Below, piece by piece: positions 26,766-36,571 of a stretch of 64,000 nt of DNA. Every line of letters begins with the position of its first letter. The stretch's first letter is position 1. The notes under the pieces were generated by a model. The model had not been told where the DNA came from. It made no database searches and saw only the letters and a list, made by a program, of their open reading frames with translations. The stretch is from Oscillospiraceae bacterium. GTDB lineage: Bacteria; Bacillota; Clostridia; Oscillospirales; Ruminococcaceae. A program made the translations under genes and the position numbers. Location: assembly GCA_021202155.1 (NCBI GenBank), contig JAJQDP010000024.1, forward strand, positions 37,848 through 101,847, in the 5' to 3' direction.

Positions 26766-28294
26766 CCGTTCTCCCAGTACTTTCTGTCAAGGCAACGGTA
26801 TCTTACCGCCTGAGCGACGTGCTTGCGGTCGATTCTCTCCTCGCCGTCCATGTCCGCCATAGTCCTTGAGACTTTGAGGATTCGGTCATAGGCTCTTGCG
26901 GAAAGACCAAGGCGGTCAAAGACTTCGCCTAAGAGAGTGTTTGCATCATCAGTAAGAGGGCAGACTTCGTGCAAAAGCTCGGAGGTGATTCTTGCGTTGC
27001 AGGTGATCCCTGTGCCCTTGTATCTCTCGTTCTGGATTTCTCTTGCCTTCTGGACGCGCTCGCGGATTGCCTCGCTTGATTCTTCCTTCTTGGTGGAGGA
27101 GATGTTCTCGTACTCAACCGGCGCAACTTCTATGTGCAAATCAAACCTGTCGAGTAGCGGACCTGAAATCTTCGAGAGATACTGAGAGACCTGTTTTTTG
27201 GTACAGGTGCACTTTTTCTTGGGGTGACCGTAGTAGCCGCAGGGACAGGGATTCATCGCCGCTACGAGCATTATATTCGACGGGTATGTAACTGTGCCGG
27301 AAGCACGGGAAATTGTTACCTTTCCATCTTCAATCGGCTGGCGGAGGATTTCGAGGGTAGTTCTTGAGAATTCGGCAAGCTCGTCCAAGAACAGAAGCCC
27401 GTTATGTGCAAGCGAGATTTCGCCGGGGCGAGGAATTCCTCCACCCCCAGCGAGTCCGGCTGTCGATATGGTGTGATGCGGTGAGCGGAAGGGTCTCTCG
27501 GTCACGAGAGGTGCATTCTTGTCGACAAGACCGGCTATCGAGTAGATGTTTGTGGTTTCTATAGACTCCTCAAATGTCATCTTCGGAAGGATTGATGGAA
27601 GCCTCTTTGCAAGCATACTCTTGCCGGAGCCGGGCGAGCCTATCATCAGGAGATTATGCCCTCCACAGGCGGCGACTTCAAGAGCTTTCTTTGCAAACTG
27701 CTGACCCTTGACATCAGCGAAGTCGAGGAGGTCTGCCATGTTTTTTTCGGCTGGAACATATGGCGGAGCTTTTTCTATAATCAAATCTCCGCTCAGGAAA
27801 TGGACGAGTTCACTCAGTGACTCGACGCCGTAGACATCGATGCCCTCGACGACGGAAGCTTCGTAGGCGTTGTCTTTTGGGACAAACATCTTTTTTATGC
27901 CCATTCGCTGGGCAAATATTGTCATGGGAAGGACGCCGTTTATCGGGCGGAGGTCTCCGCCGAGGGAAAGCTCTCCTACAAAGCAGGAATCCTCGGTGCG
28001 CTCAACCGGGAACATTCCTGAAGATGCAAGGATAGCGACAGCTATTGCCAAATCATGTGAAGAGCCGCTTTTCTTGACATCAGCAGGAGCAAGATTTACT
28101 ACTATGCTGACTGGAGGAAAGCGAAGCTTTGAAGAGCGGAAAGCCGAACGGATTCTCTCGCGGGACTCCTTTACGGCAATATCTGCAAGACCGACTATGT
28201 CGAATCTCTCCATGCCTTTTGAGGCTTCAACCTCGACGCTCACCTCGAATGCATTCATTCCGAATAAGCCCACACTCTTGATTTCTGAAAACAT
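26762..28294 (-). CDS. YifB/ComM-family Mg-chelatase-like AAA+ ATPase
   Basis: An AAA+ ATPase of about 510 aa with an N-terminal Lon-like fold ([20 protein letters not shown]), Walker A GSPGSGKS, Walker [11 protein letters not shown] and a C-terminal lid with [13 protein letters not shown]. ComM-type proteins promote branch migration during natural transformation; in Clostridia the role is unproven. A cysteine cluster, [15 protein letters not shown], probably binds zinc. I start at the ATG at 28294 because AAGGA lies 9 nt upstream; the ATG at 28303 directly abuts that site. Confidence 0.92.
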   Translation of the reverse strand: MFSEIKSVGLFGMNAFEVSVEVEASKGMERFDIVGLADIAVKESRERIRSAFRSSKLRFPPVSIVVNLAPADVKKSGSSHDLAIAVAILASSGMFPVERTEDSCFVGELSLGGDLRPINGVLPMTIFAQRMGIKKMFVPKDNAYEASVVEGIDVYGVESLSELVHFLSGDLIIEKAPPYVPAEKNMADLLDFADVKGQQFAKKALEVAACGGHNLLMIGSPGSGKSMLAKRLPSILPKMTFEESIETTNIYSIAGLVDKNAPLVTERPFRSPHHTISTAGLAGGGGIPRPGEISLAHNGLLFLDELAEFSRTTLEILRQPIEDGKVTISRASGTVTYPSNIMLVAAMNPCPCGYYGHPKKKCTCTKKQVSQYLSKISGPLLDRFDLHIEVAPVEYENISSTKKEESSEAIRERVQKAREIQNERYKGTGITCNARITSELLHEVCPLTDDANTLLGEVFDRLGLSARAYDRILKVSRTMADMDGEERIDRKHVAQAVRYRCLDRKYWENG

Positions 28295-28332
28295 TTCGCT
28301 CATTCCTTCCTGACTTCTGTATTTATATTACT

Positions 28333-28361
28333 ATTCTACATTATTTTCGATTGTTATTCAA
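28333..28361 (-). promoter_or_regulatory. Promoter of yifB-ispDF
   Basis: On the minus strand, TTGAAT (28361-28356) and TAGAAT (28338-28333) are 17 bp apart, about 40 nt before the yifB-type gene. Confidence 0.65.
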
Positions 28362-28435
28362 GTGCCCGCGGGCGCATTCTTCAAAAAATTCAGGAAAAAT
28401 TCGCGTGAAAATTGCTTTAAACTGTTCATTGGCAC

Positions 28436-28464
28436 TTGTAAAGTTATGAAAAAAGCTGTATAAT
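28436..28464 (+). promoter_or_regulatory. Promoter of the XpaC-TelA pair
   Basis: TTGTAA (28436-28441) and a perfect TATAAT (28459-28464) are 17 bp apart, followed by a GGAGGAGG ribosome site and the ATG at 28506. Confidence 0.75.
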
Positions 28465-28505
28465 GAGATGAATGAGATTGAAACTGAAGAGGGAGGAGGA
28501 ATTTC

Positions 28506-29696
28506 ATGGCGAAGAACAATCTGAATTGGGACGATTTGGGTAACGACATCCGCGACGTTATAGACAAAGCTATTTATTCCCAGGATTACAGCGAGCTGAA
28601 CGAATCGGTTCGCAATCTTGTCGGAAATGTTATAAATATGGGCACCGATATATTCAGAAGGGCAACAGGCGGAGGCTCTGGCTCCTATTACGATGAATCA
28701 GACAGCGGCGAATACCAGGATGGGAGTGACTCCACTCCGAGGGCAGTTCCATCTGCAAAGAATTTGCCCGCTCTTTACGGAGACCCGAGCAAAATCACTT
28801 CCGGCGGAGTTATGAAGATTATCGGCGGAATTGTCATCGGTGGTGGTGCTGTCTGCCTGTCGGCTCTCATAGCCTTTGTCGCATGGTGGTTCTATATGGA
28901 CTTCGGACTGCTTACCGTTTTGCCTGCGCTTGCCGGGATAGTTATCGGTTTACCTATGGTTGTCAGCGGCGGCAAGCAGGTGGGCTCTGCAAACAGGTTC
29001 AAGACGTATCGGCAGATTTTAGGGCAGAAGACACACTGCACAATAGACCGGCTTGCCCAGGGCGTAGGAAAAAGCGTCAAAAAAGTCCGCAAAGAGCTTA
29101 AGAGAATGATAGATGACGGGCTTTTCTTGGAGGGTCACTTCGACAACGAGCAGACTATTCTCATCACAAGCGACGCGACATATGAGGACTACCAGAAGAG
29201 CCTCATCAAGCAGGCTGAGCAATCGGTCAAGGACAAGGCTAAGGAGCGTGAGTCCGAAAAGGACGCGAAGCTCAAGGAGGTCTTAGACAGGGGCAACAGC
29301 TTCATAGCTCAGATAAGAGCCTGCAACGACGCTATCCCGGGCGAGGAGATTTCCGGAAAAATTTCACGCATGGAGCTTATCGTCAGGAGGATTTTTGAGA
29401 GAGCTGAAACCAATCCCGAGATTATCCCCGACCTCAAGAAGCTGATGGATTACTATCTTCCGATGACCGTCAAGCTTCTCAACGCCTACGCGGAAATGGA
29501 TAAGCAACCGGTTCAGGGCGAGAATATCCAGGCTCCAAAGCGAGAGATTGAGGAAACTCTTGACACCCTGAACATCGCATTTGAAAAGCTCTTGGATGAA
29601 CTCTTCTCAGACACAGCAATGGACGTTTCGAGCGATATTTCCGTTCTCAATACTCTTTTGGCGCAGGAAGGTCTCACCGGAGACGATTTCAAGTAA
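28506..29696 (+). CDS. XpaC-like membrane protein (BCIP-hydrolysis family)
   Basis: A 396-aa protein of the family annotated 5-bromo-4-chloroindolyl phosphate hydrolysis protein. It has a polar N-terminus (to about residue 98), two adjacent hydrophobic segments (about 105-160) and a long cytoplasmic helical tail. The sequence GLLTVLPALAGIVIGLPM is typical. The name derives from an old phenotype; the real function is unclear. The partner TelA-like gene follows, as in other Firmicutes, suggesting a joint membrane-stress role (inference). Confidence 0.82.
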   Translation: MAKNNLNWDDLGNDIRDVIDKAIYSQDYSELNESVRNLVGNVINMGTDIFRRATGGGSGSYYDESDSGEYQDGSDSTPRAVPSAKNLPALYGDPSKITSGGVMKIIGGIVIGGGAVCLSALIAFVAWWFYMDFGLLTVLPALAGIVIGLPMVVSGGKQVGSANRFKTYRQILGQKTHCTIDRLAQGVGKSVKKVRKELKRMIDDGLFLEGHFDNEQTILITSDATYEDYQKSLIKQAEQSVKDKAKERESEKDAKLKEVLDRGNSFIAQIRACNDAIPGEEISGKISRMELIVRRIFERAETNPEIIPDLKKLMDYYLPMTVKLLNAYAEMDKQPVQGENIQAPKREIEETLDTLNIAFEKLLDELFSDTAMDVSSDISVLNTLLAQEGLTGDDFK

Positions 29697-29741
29697 ATAA
29701 AAAATTACTATACACAAATACAAAAGAACAGGAGCATAACT

Positions 29742-30890
29742 ATGGACAATGTAAACGATAAGGAATTCTCTGGCGTTCCGGAGCTGACGCTTGAGCCTGT
29801 CCTCGAAAACGAGGCTGTGGCTGAGATTGTCGAGGCTGACAAGAAGCCGACGCAGATTGCCGAGACCACCCTCTCCCCCGAGGAGCAGAAGGCTGTCACG
29901 GAGTTTGCCGCCAAGATTGACGTCGAGAACACCGCTCAGATTATGCAGTACGGCGCAAGCACACAGAAGAAGATGGCAGACTTTTCGGATGCCGCTTTAG
30001 CAAGTGTCCGCACTCAGGATTTGGGCGAGGTCGGAGACCTGATTTCAAGCATGGTCAACGAGCTTAAGGGCATCAATGAGGAGGAAGAAAAGGGCTTCCT
30101 TGGCTTCTTCCGCAAGCAGTCAAATAAGCTTGAAGCCATGAAGACGAAGTATGCCAAGGCTGAGGTGAACGTCGAGAAAATCGGCGACGCTCTTCAACAG
30201 CACCAGGTAAGGCTACTCAAGGATTCCGCGGTTCTTGACAAGATGTACGACCAGAATCTTGCCTACTTCAAGGAGCTTACTATGTACATCATGGCAGGCA
30301 AGCAGAAGCTTGAGGAAACCAGAAACGGAAAGCTCAAGGAACTTGAAGCCAAGGCTAAGGAGACGGGACTCGCTGAAGACGCTCAGGCGGCAAGAGACCT
30401 CTCTGACAAGTGCGACCGGTTCGAGAAGAAGATTCACGATTTGGAGCTCACGAGAGCTATCGCTATCCAGACTGCTCCGCAGATTCGCATGATTCAGAAT
30501 AACGACAACGTTATGGTCGAGAAGATTCAGACCACACTGAATAACACCATTCCTCTTTGGAAGAACCAGATGGTTTTGGCTCTTGGAATCGAGCACTCCA
30601 CCGAGGCGGCTCAGGCTCAGAGACAGGTTACCGACATCACAAACGCCCTCCTCAAACAGAATGCCGAGAAGCTTCACACTGCTTCCGTTGAGACTGCTCA
30701 GGAGGCAGAGCGAGGAATCGTCGACATCGAGACCTTGAAGGAGACCAACGAACAGCTTATCCAGACTCTTGACGACGTCATGAAGATTCAGTCCGACGGT
30801 CGTGCCGCAAGACTTGCCGCAGAGGCAGAGATGGTCAGGATGGAGGACGACCTCAAGCAGAAGCTTCTCCAGATTCGTAACGGCGATTAA
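29742..30890 (+). CDS. telA: TelA-family toxic anion resistance protein
   Basis: A 382-aa soluble, mostly helical protein of the TelA/KlaA family. The segments GEVGDLISSMVNELKG, GFLGFFRKQSNKLEAMKTKY and LELTRAIAIQTAPQIRMIQN are family-typical. Members were linked to tellurite, nisin and other envelope stresses, but the mechanism is unknown. It follows the XpaC-like gene by 45 nt with its own AGGAG site. Codon use is like the neighbouring genes. Confidence 0.88.
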   Translation: MDNVNDKEFSGVPELTLEPVLENEAVAEIVEADKKPTQIAETTLSPEEQKAVTEFAAKIDVENTAQIMQYGASTQKKMADFSDAALASVRTQDLGEVGDLISSMVNELKGINEEEEKGFLGFFRKQSNKLEAMKTKYAKAEVNVEKIGDALQQHQVRLLKDSAVLDKMYDQNLAYFKELTMYIMAGKQKLEETRNGKLKELEAKAKETGLAEDAQAARDLSDKCDRFEKKIHDLELTRAIAIQTAPQIRMIQNNDNVMVEKIQTTLNNTIPLWKNQMVLALGIEHSTEAAQAQRQVTDITNALLKQNAEKLHTASVETAQEAERGIVDIETLKETNEQLIQTLDDVMKIQSDGRAARLAAEAEMVRMEDDLKQKLLQIRNGD

Positions 30891-30935
30891 GCTTGATCGC
30901 CAAAAAATACAAATACATTGAAAGGGGCTATTATT

Positions 30936-32675
30936 ATGAGTGAAACAAGACTTAGTGAAAGTGAGCTTTACAAGCTCTGGCTTGAAAATGCGACGGAGGA
31001 TCCCGACCTTATCGAGGAGCTGAAGTCGGTTGAGGGGAACGATGAGGAGATCAAAGACCGCTTCTATCGCGACCTCGAATTCGGTACCGGAGGTTTAAGA
31101 GGCGTCATCGGTGCAGGAACCTACAGACTCAACATCTACACGATAAGAAGAGCTACTCAGGGACTTGCAGACTATGTCAACGAGGCTTATCCCGGACAGG
31201 ACAACGCGGTTGCTATTGCTTACGACTCAAGAATCAAGTCTGACCTATTCTCGAAAGAGGCGGCAAGAGTTCTTGCCGGAAATGGAATCAAGGCTTACAT
31301 CTACAGTGAACTTATGCCGACACCTATGCTTTCATGGGCTGTAAGAACCCTTCACTGCAAGGCGGGTATAGTCTGCACCGCTTCTCACAATCCTTCTAAG
31401 TACAACGGCTACAAGGCTTACGGCTCGGACGGTTGCCAGATGACAATTGAAGCGGCTGACACAGTTCTCGGCAAAATCAATGCAACTCCCATGTTTGGAG
31501 GAGCTAAGCTTGTCGGATTCGATGAGGGTCTCGCAAACGGAATGATTGAATACATCTCTCAGGATGTTATCACCGCATATCTTGATGAGGTTCAGAAACA
31601 GCAGATTCACCCGGAGGTTTGCGCCGCCAGCGGTTTGAAGGTTGTCTACACTCCTCTTAATGGCACAGGCAACAAGCCTGTAAGAGCTATCCTCAAGAGA
31701 ATCGGCGTTAATGACGTCACCGTCGTTCCTGAGCAGGAGAACCCGGACGGTCACTTCCCCACCTGCCCGTTCCCGAACCCCGAAATCAAAGAAGCCTTGC
31801 ACTTGGGACTCGAGCTCTGCAAGACTGTAAAGCCCGATTTGCTTCTCGCCACCGATCCCGACTGCGACAGAGTTGGAATTGCTGTTCCCGACAAGGATGG
31901 AAACTACGTCCTGTTCAGTGGCAACGAAGTCGGAGCTATGCTTCTTGAATACATCTGCAAGGAAAGAATCAAGTTAGGCACAATGCCTGAAAGACCCGTT
32001 GCGGTCAAGTCCATCGTTTCCACCGCCATTGCGGACGCTATTGCCGCCGATTACGGCGTTGAGATGAGAAACGTCCTGACCGGATTCAAATTCATCGGCG
32101 AGCAGATCGGTTATCTCGAAGCGGCAGGAGAAGCCGATAGATACATATTCGGCTTTGAGGAGAGCTATGGCTACCTCGCCGGCTCTTATGTCAGAGACAA
32201 GGACGCTGTCGTTGGCTCTATGATGATTTGCGAGATGGCGGCTTACTACCGTTCAATTGGCGTTTCGCTTCTTGATGCAAGAGAGGCTATGTACAAAAAG
32301 TACGGCAACTATGTCCACACCGTCGAGAGCTTCGTTTGCGAAGGTGTTGCCGGTATGGCTGAGATGGCAAAGATCATGGGCGACCTCCACGAGAATCCTC
32401 CGAAGGAAATCGCTGGATTCAAGGTTGTTGCTCTTGCCGACTACCTAAAGAAGACCGACACCGACCTTGTTACCGGAGAGTCAAAGGGCATCGACCTTCC
32501 GAAGTCGGACGTCCTCAAGTTCACCCTCGAAAACAAGGCAACCGTCATCATCCGTCCCTCCGGCACCGAGCCGAAGATCAAGGCTTACTACACCACTATT
32601 GCGGCTGTAAGAGAAGATGCGGTTGAGCTGGGACAGAAGATTGCGAAGGAGTTTAAGGCTTCCTTAGGGTTCTAA
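30936..32675 (+). CDS. Phosphoglucomutase/phosphomannomutase (PgcA type)
   Basis: An alpha-D-phosphohexomutase of 579 aa, the usual length for PgcA-type enzymes. It has the catalytic serine in TASHNPSKYNGYK (S150), the Mg2+ loop DPDCDRVGIAV, the sugar-binding GFEESYGYL and the phosphate-binding RPSGTEPKIK. It interconverts glucose-1-P and glucose-6-P for wall and glycolipid sugars. I start at the ATG at 30936, with AAAGGGG upstream; a TTG at 30918 would lie before the ribosome site. A clear terminator follows. Confidence 0.95.
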   Translation: MSETRLSESELYKLWLENATEDPDLIEELKSVEGNDEEIKDRFYRDLEFGTGGLRGVIGAGTYRLNIYTIRRATQGLADYVNEAYPGQDNAVAIAYDSRIKSDLFSKEAARVLAGNGIKAYIYSELMPTPMLSWAVRTLHCKAGIVCTASHNPSKYNGYKAYGSDGCQMTIEAADTVLGKINATPMFGGAKLVGFDEGLANGMIEYISQDVITAYLDEVQKQQIHPEVCAASGLKVVYTPLNGTGNKPVRAILKRIGVNDVTVVPEQENPDGHFPTCPFPNPEIKEALHLGLELCKTVKPDLLLATDPDCDRVGIAVPDKDGNYVLFSGNEVGAMLLEYICKERIKLGTMPERPVAVKSIVSTAIADAIAADYGVEMRNVLTGFKFIGEQIGYLEAAGEADRYIFGFEESYGYLAGSYVRDKDAVVGSMMICEMAAYYRSIGVSLLDAREAMYKKYGNYVHTVESFVCEGVAGMAEMAKIMGDLHENPPKEIAGFKVVALADYLKKTDTDLVTGESKGIDLPKSDVLKFTLENKATVIIRPSGTEPKIKAYYTTIAAVREDAVELGQKIAKEFKASLGF

Positions 32676-32695
32676 AGTATATTCAGGCATAATTT

Positions 32696-32726
32696 AAGCC
32701 CGCAGGTTTTGAATCTGCGGGCTTTT
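32696..32726. terminator. Terminator after phosphoglucomutase
   Basis: AAGCCCGCAG (32696-32705) and CTGCGGGCTT (32715-32724) form a perfect stem followed by TTTTA. It lies between convergent genes and may also end the leftward aminopeptidase transcript, with a weaker T-tract. Confidence 0.85.
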
Positions 32727-32755
32727 ATGTTGGGTAAAAATCAGTTGAACGAAGT

Positions 32756-34003
32756 TCAGTTGAACTCTGCGGTGAAGTTGCCGTTCTCGAAGATCTGGAC
32801 TGCCTGACCGTCGTGAGTGTAGCCGACAATCGACATATCGGGTGCACCGACCATGAAATCGACGTGAATCATCGAGTCGTTTACGCCCATGGCGTCGAAG
32901 TCCTCTTTCTTAAGGTCCTCGAAGCCCTCGACGCAGTCGTTGAAGCCTCTGCCGAGAGCGATGTGGCAGCTTGCGTTCTCATCGAAGAGGGTGTTATAGT
33001 AGAGGATGTTCTGCTTGTTGATGGGAGACTCGCAGGGGACTAAAGCAACTTCGCCAATCATTGATGCGCCCTCGTCCATGGTAACCATCTTCTCAAGGAG
33101 CTCCTTGCCCTTCTCTGCACCGTAGTCTACAACCTTGCCGTCCTTGAACTCAAACCAGAAGTTCTCGATAAGCTGACCCTGATAGGAAAGAGGCTTTGTG
33201 GAGACAACCTTGCCCTCTGCCTTGCCCTTTTCGGGAGTGGTGAACACTTCTATTGTGGGCATGTTCGGGTTGAAGTATCTGCCGTTTAAGTCAGTCTCCC
33301 CGCCGCCGCACCATCTGCCGCGGGGCATCAGCCAAACCTTGAAGTCAGTGCCGTTTGAGGACTTGTATTCGAGTCTCTCAAAATGATAAGCGTTGAGCTT
33401 AGCGCACTTCGTCTTGAAGTCTTCATTGACCTGATTCCATACTTCAATCGGGTCGTTATCATCAGTGACGTAAACGGTTTCAAGAATTGCCTGCCAGAGC
33501 TTTTCGACAGCCTGATTCTTTCTGAGCCCCGGGAATACCTTCTTTGCCCAAGCCTCACCCGGAACAGCGGCGATAGTCCACTGATGGCGATTCTCCATCT
33601 TCTCGGAATAGGGTTTTGAAACCTTGTATCTTGCACGGGAAGCCTTCTGCATCTTCTCCATGTTGATGCCCTTGAGACCATCGGGGTCACTCGACTCAAT
33701 CATGATTCTTGCGGGAAGCTCCTCGCTCTGCCACTTCATCTTCTCTTCCTGCCAAGGAAGAACGGTTGAAAGGGTCTTGACTGAAGCGTGTCTGTAGTTG
33801 AGCTTCATGATGGAATCACAGCCCCACTCGACATTGACCTTCTTAGCTCCTGCCTTGTAAGCCTCGTCAACAACGAGAGCCGCGAACTCAGCCTGATCGA
33901 CGTCGGCATAGACCTGAACGGTCTGACCCTTCTGGACATTTGCGCCAACTCTTACTATGAGCTTGGCGTACTTTTTTATAGTTGATTTTTTCGTAAGTAC
34001 CAT
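32756..34003 (-). CDS. M29-family aminopeptidase
   Basis: A metallo-aminopeptidase of 415 aa (AmpS/PepS/AmpT type, M29). N-terminal VRVGANVQKGQTVQVYADV is typical, as are the metal-ligand segments GEVALVPCESPI, LYYNTLFDENASCHIALG and HVDFMVGAPDMSIVGY, containing the conserved E, H and D residues. It releases N-terminal amino acids in the cytoplasm. It stands alone with its own promoter. AAAGGA is only 2 nt from the ATG, but no better start exists nearby. Confidence 0.93.
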   Translation of the reverse strand: MVLTKKSTIKKYAKLIVRVGANVQKGQTVQVYADVDQAEFAALVVDEAYKAGAKKVNVEWGCDSIMKLNYRHASVKTLSTVLPWQEEKMKWQSEELPARIMIESSDPDGLKGINMEKMQKASRARYKVSKPYSEKMENRHQWTIAAVPGEAWAKKVFPGLRKNQAVEKLWQAILETVYVTDDNDPIEVWNQVNEDFKTKCAKLNAYHFERLEYKSSNGTDFKVWLMPRGRWCGGGETDLNGRYFNPNMPTIEVFTTPEKGKAEGKVVSTKPLSYQGQLIENFWFEFKDGKVVDYGAEKGKELLEKMVTMDEGASMIGEVALVPCESPINKQNILYYNTLFDENASCHIALGRGFNDCVEGFEDLKKEDFDAMGVNDSMIHVDFMVGAPDMSIVGYTHDGQAVQIFENGNFTAEFN

Positions 34004-34049
34004 TTCCTTTCGGCGTTATACATTGCGGGATATATCCGCTCAAATAAAA

Positions 34050-34078
34050 AGAATAGCACAACCACAGCTAAAAGTCAA
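34050..34078 (-). promoter_or_regulatory. Promoter of the aminopeptidase gene
   Basis: On the minus strand, TTGACT (34078-34073) and TATTCT (34055-34050) are 17 bp apart. A small inverted repeat (GCGG/CCGC) lies in the leader near 34025-34039. Confidence 0.7.
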
Positions 34079-34090
34079 TGATTTTACCCG

Positions 34091-34564
34091 CTATTTCGCC
34101 CTTTTCGCCGAATTTTCAGAAACCAAGATTTCAGGGAACAGTCTTTGGTGTGGGATGCTCTCTCCGAAAAGATAGTGCCTTAAAATATCCTCATAGTATA
34201 TAGCTGGAATCGAGAGCACAAGCCACAGCACAGAATAAGGCAAGCATATCTGCCCCATGACATTGAGTGGCAACTGCGAATAGTCCCATACCTCAAGTCC
34301 CATCACAAGGTTCACTATCACTCCGGAGGTGAACTCCATCACGGTTATCGTCAGACTTCCAAGGCAAGCCTGCCACAAAAGGCAAGGCACTTCCCCACTC
34401 TCGTCCATGCTCCCAATTATCACAAGACACAACCCGCCAACCACAAACATCGAAATATGCGTATATCCCCGCCAGATTATCTCCAAGAGCCCATAAGTAA
34501 GCCCACCCGCGACAAATATCACAAGCCGCTTGACTGTCGCTTCTGCCGCACTTCTTCCCCACAT
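34091..34564 (-). CDS. ABC_trans_CmpB-like small membrane protein
   Basis: A 157-aa protein with about four membrane helices. The segment GLLEIIWRGYTHISMFVVGGLC matches the CmpB-like (putative ABC-transporter type IV) family, for which no transport role has been shown. GAGGAG precedes the ATG. It lies between the aminopeptidase and the first ABC module, is separated from the latter by about 87 nt and may be independent of it. Confidence 0.75.
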   Translation of the reverse strand: MWGRSAAEATVKRLVIFVAGGLTYGLLEIIWRGYTHISMFVVGGLCLVIIGSMDESGEVPCLLWQACLGSLTITVMEFTSGVIVNLVMGLEVWDYSQLPLNVMGQICLPYSVLWLVLSIPAIYYEDILRHYLFGESIPHQRLFPEILVSENSAKRAK

Positions 34565-34650
34565 AATAACATCTCCTCAAAAAATACTTCAATTATTTTT
34601 ACCGAGACTAAGGAAATAATACTGAGTGGGAGAGATTTTATTGATACTGG

Positions 34651-35169
34651 TTACTTCTCCACTATCCTCACCCTCACATTTTCGGGATAGAGGGACAGGA
34701 CGAGGTCGTAGGGCTTCTCCGTGCCGAAAGTGTCCCAGTCGTAGGGGTATGGGAGTATGGCGGTGAGGGTTTCGGCGGATTCTATAGTACATTTCGAGCC
34801 GATATTTGGGTTCAGGTAGGCGAAGAGATAGGGGTTGATGCCTCCGCCGGAAGTGTAGGCGTATTGCATACGGAGGGAGATGAGGTCGAGCGTCTTTTCC
34901 TCGCCTGTTGAGTTGGTGATTTCGATGGTCAGAATCAGGTCGGACTCGTCGCAGTAACTGAGGACTTCTTCGCCGTAAATCTTCGTGAGTTCTTCGGAAG
35001 AGTAGATGCCGTCGTAGGTAAAGGTGAGCTCCAAGTCGTGAAGGGTGAAGGTCTCGCCGGTGGAATAAACGGCTTTTTCGGTGAAACGGTACTCGATGGC
35101 ATTGACATATACAACTCTTGCTGTAAGGGCTATAGCAATTACAGCGATGATTGCTACTATCCGCTTCAT
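34651..35169 (-). CDS. Membrane-anchored extracellular protein, DUF5028-like
   Basis: A 172-aa protein starting MKRIVAIIAVIAIALTARVV, one N-terminal membrane anchor followed by an extracytoplasmic beta-rich domain. Motifs GETFTLHDLELTFTYDG, LILTIEITNSTGEEKTL and NPYLFAYLNPNIG resemble DUF5028-type proteins found beside lantibiotic-immunity-like ABC transporters; I recall this family and did not search. The start overlaps the ATPase stop (ATGA), with GGGAGGA 7 nt upstream. It is the last gene of the module and may be a sensor or accessory subunit (inference). Confidence 0.7.
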   Translation of the reverse strand: MKRIVAIIAVIAIALTARVVYVNAIEYRFTEKAVYSTGETFTLHDLELTFTYDGIYSSEELTKIYGEEVLSYCDESDLILTIEITNSTGEEKTLDLISLRMQYAYTSGGGINPYLFAYLNPNIGSKCTIESAETLTAILPYPYDWDTFGTEKPYDLVLSLYPENVRVRIVEK

Positions 35170-35795
35170 AAGACTATCCTCCCGGCGTCTATCCTGAGAA
35201 TTTCGTCGGAGATGAGTTCGAGCTCTTCCCTGTCGTGGCATGCAACTATAATCAGCGAGCCGCTATCTTTGAGTCTTGCAAGAATTTTGCGGATATTCTC
35301 CACTCCTGCATCGTCGACGGCGTTGATGGGTTCGTCTAAGATTACGAGTTCCGGTTCACCCATCACTGCGGCGGCTATGCCTAATTTCTGCTTCATGCCA
35401 AGTGAAAAACTGCGGTATTTACGCTTATCTTCCGGGTCGAGACCGACATCAGAAAGAACAGCTTTGAGCTCGTCGTCGGAAAGACGATCTCTCAGGTCGC
35501 TTAAAAGACGGAGATTCATGAGAGCTGTGTATTCGGGGAGAAACGACGGATTCTCAATCAGCACTCCAACGCTTCGGGGAAACGAGATGTCCTTGCCCAA
35601 GATTTCGCCGTTTATGATGACTTGTCCACTTGTGGGCTCGATGAGCCCGCAGATAAGGCGCATGAGCATCGTTTTGCCGCTTCCGTTCTTGCCTTGGAAG
35701 CCGTATACCCTGCCGCCCTGCATTGTGAGGGTGATGTTATCTAAGACCATCACGCCTTTTATTGTTTTCGTTACGTTTTGTAGTTCCAAAATCAT
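35166..35795 (-). CDS. ABC transporter ATPase, bacteriocin-immunity type
   Basis: A 209-aa ATPase subunit with Walker A GKNGSGKTM, signature FSLGMKQKLGIAAAVM (as in BcrA/LanF-type pumps), Walker B LVILDEPINAVDD and switch CHDREEL. This signature, with LGMKQ instead of LSGGQ, is typical of antibiotic-peptide resistance and immunity transporters. I start at the ATG at 35795 because GAGGA lies 6 nt upstream; the ATG at 35801 overlaps the permease stop. It works with the two permeases encoded upstream. Confidence 0.88.
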   Translation of the reverse strand: MILELQNVTKTIKGVMVLDNITLTMQGGRVYGFQGKNGSGKTMLMRLICGLIEPTSGQVIINGEILGKDISFPRSVGVLIENPSFLPEYTALMNLRLLSDLRDRLSDDELKAVLSDVGLDPEDKRKYRSFSLGMKQKLGIAAAVMGEPELVILDEPINAVDDAGVENIRKILARLKDSGSLIIVACHDREELELISDEILRIDAGRIVL

Positions 35796-35797
35796 AT

Positions 35798-36571
35798 TCA
35801 TTCCTCGTCTCTTTGGCTCTTAAGAATGTCCCGCCGGTTGAAGATTATAAGTCCCAATGCAAGGCTGAGTGCAAATACTATAAGTAGGGTTAAATAGCTT
35901 GTGCCAGTTCCGATGCCGTCTTCCGAGAATGCCGAGAGCTTTAAAAGCTGGGAACAGTTCGGGAAGAGTAACGGGCTTGTTACATAGGTTGAGGCGGCTG
36001 AGATGGCGGCTATCGCAAAGAAGCCGATTATCGGCGTTGTCAGGGTCATCAGAAATAGCTGAAATACGCCGGTTACGAATGACGTTACTATCGGGAGGAA
36101 AAGTGTTGCTGTTGAAATCTCATCTGCGTGTTCAAGAAGATTAATCTCCCACGAAATCGGGACGCCTGTTGCCAAGCAAAACAGGAGCGAAGCTATAATC
36201 ATCACGAGATAGTATATGAGAACTGTTATCGCTATCCAAGCCACTTTCGAGAGATACCACCTTTGGCGGGAGCCGCAGTATATAAGAGCACTTTCACAAA
36301 CGGAAGAGAACGGGTATCTGCCGATTATCCACATAAGATAAAGTTGTTGGAGGTACCAGACAACCGGGAATCGGAATTCTTCGCCGCTTTGTGGGAATGG
36401 TGCGATGGATTTCACGAGATACAGGATATAGTCGAAACTTCCCAGGTTCAAGGAATAAAATCCCGCGTATCTGTACAGCGAGATATTTGTGATTAAGACT
36501 ATGCCGGTGAGTATCAATAGCTTTGGTAAGTCCCGCAGAAAGCCGACTTTCAGGTCATACTTAAAATACAT
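35798..36571 (-). CDS. ABC transporter permease (module 1, second permease)
   Basis: A 257-aa membrane protein with about six helices: one near residues 15-35, a large non-membrane stretch, then four to five helices to the C-terminus, ending in SQRDEE. No enzymatic motif is seen. It overlaps the upstream permease by 11 nt, and the ATPase gene overlaps its stop. The arrangement of two permeases with a short ATPase matches LanEFG/BcrAB-like immunity pumps, but it could export another peptide or lipid. Confidence 0.78.
   Translation of the reverse strand: MYFKYDLKVGFLRDLPKLLILTGIVLITNISLYRYAGFYSLNLGSFDYILYLVKSIAPFPQSGEEFRFPVVWYLQQLYLMWIIGRYPFSSVCESALIYCGSRQRWYLSKVAWIAITVLIYYLVMIIASLLFCLATGVPISWEINLLEHADEISTATLFLPIVTSFVTGVFQLFLMTLTTPIIGFFAIAAISAASTYVTSPLLFPNCSQLLKLSAFSEDGIGTGTSYLTLLIVFALSLALGLIIFNRRDILKSQRDEE

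Noticed and set aside
30918..30935. TTG at 30918 as the phosphoglucomutase start
   Set aside because: The ribosome site AAAGGGG lies after it and points to the ATG at 30936.
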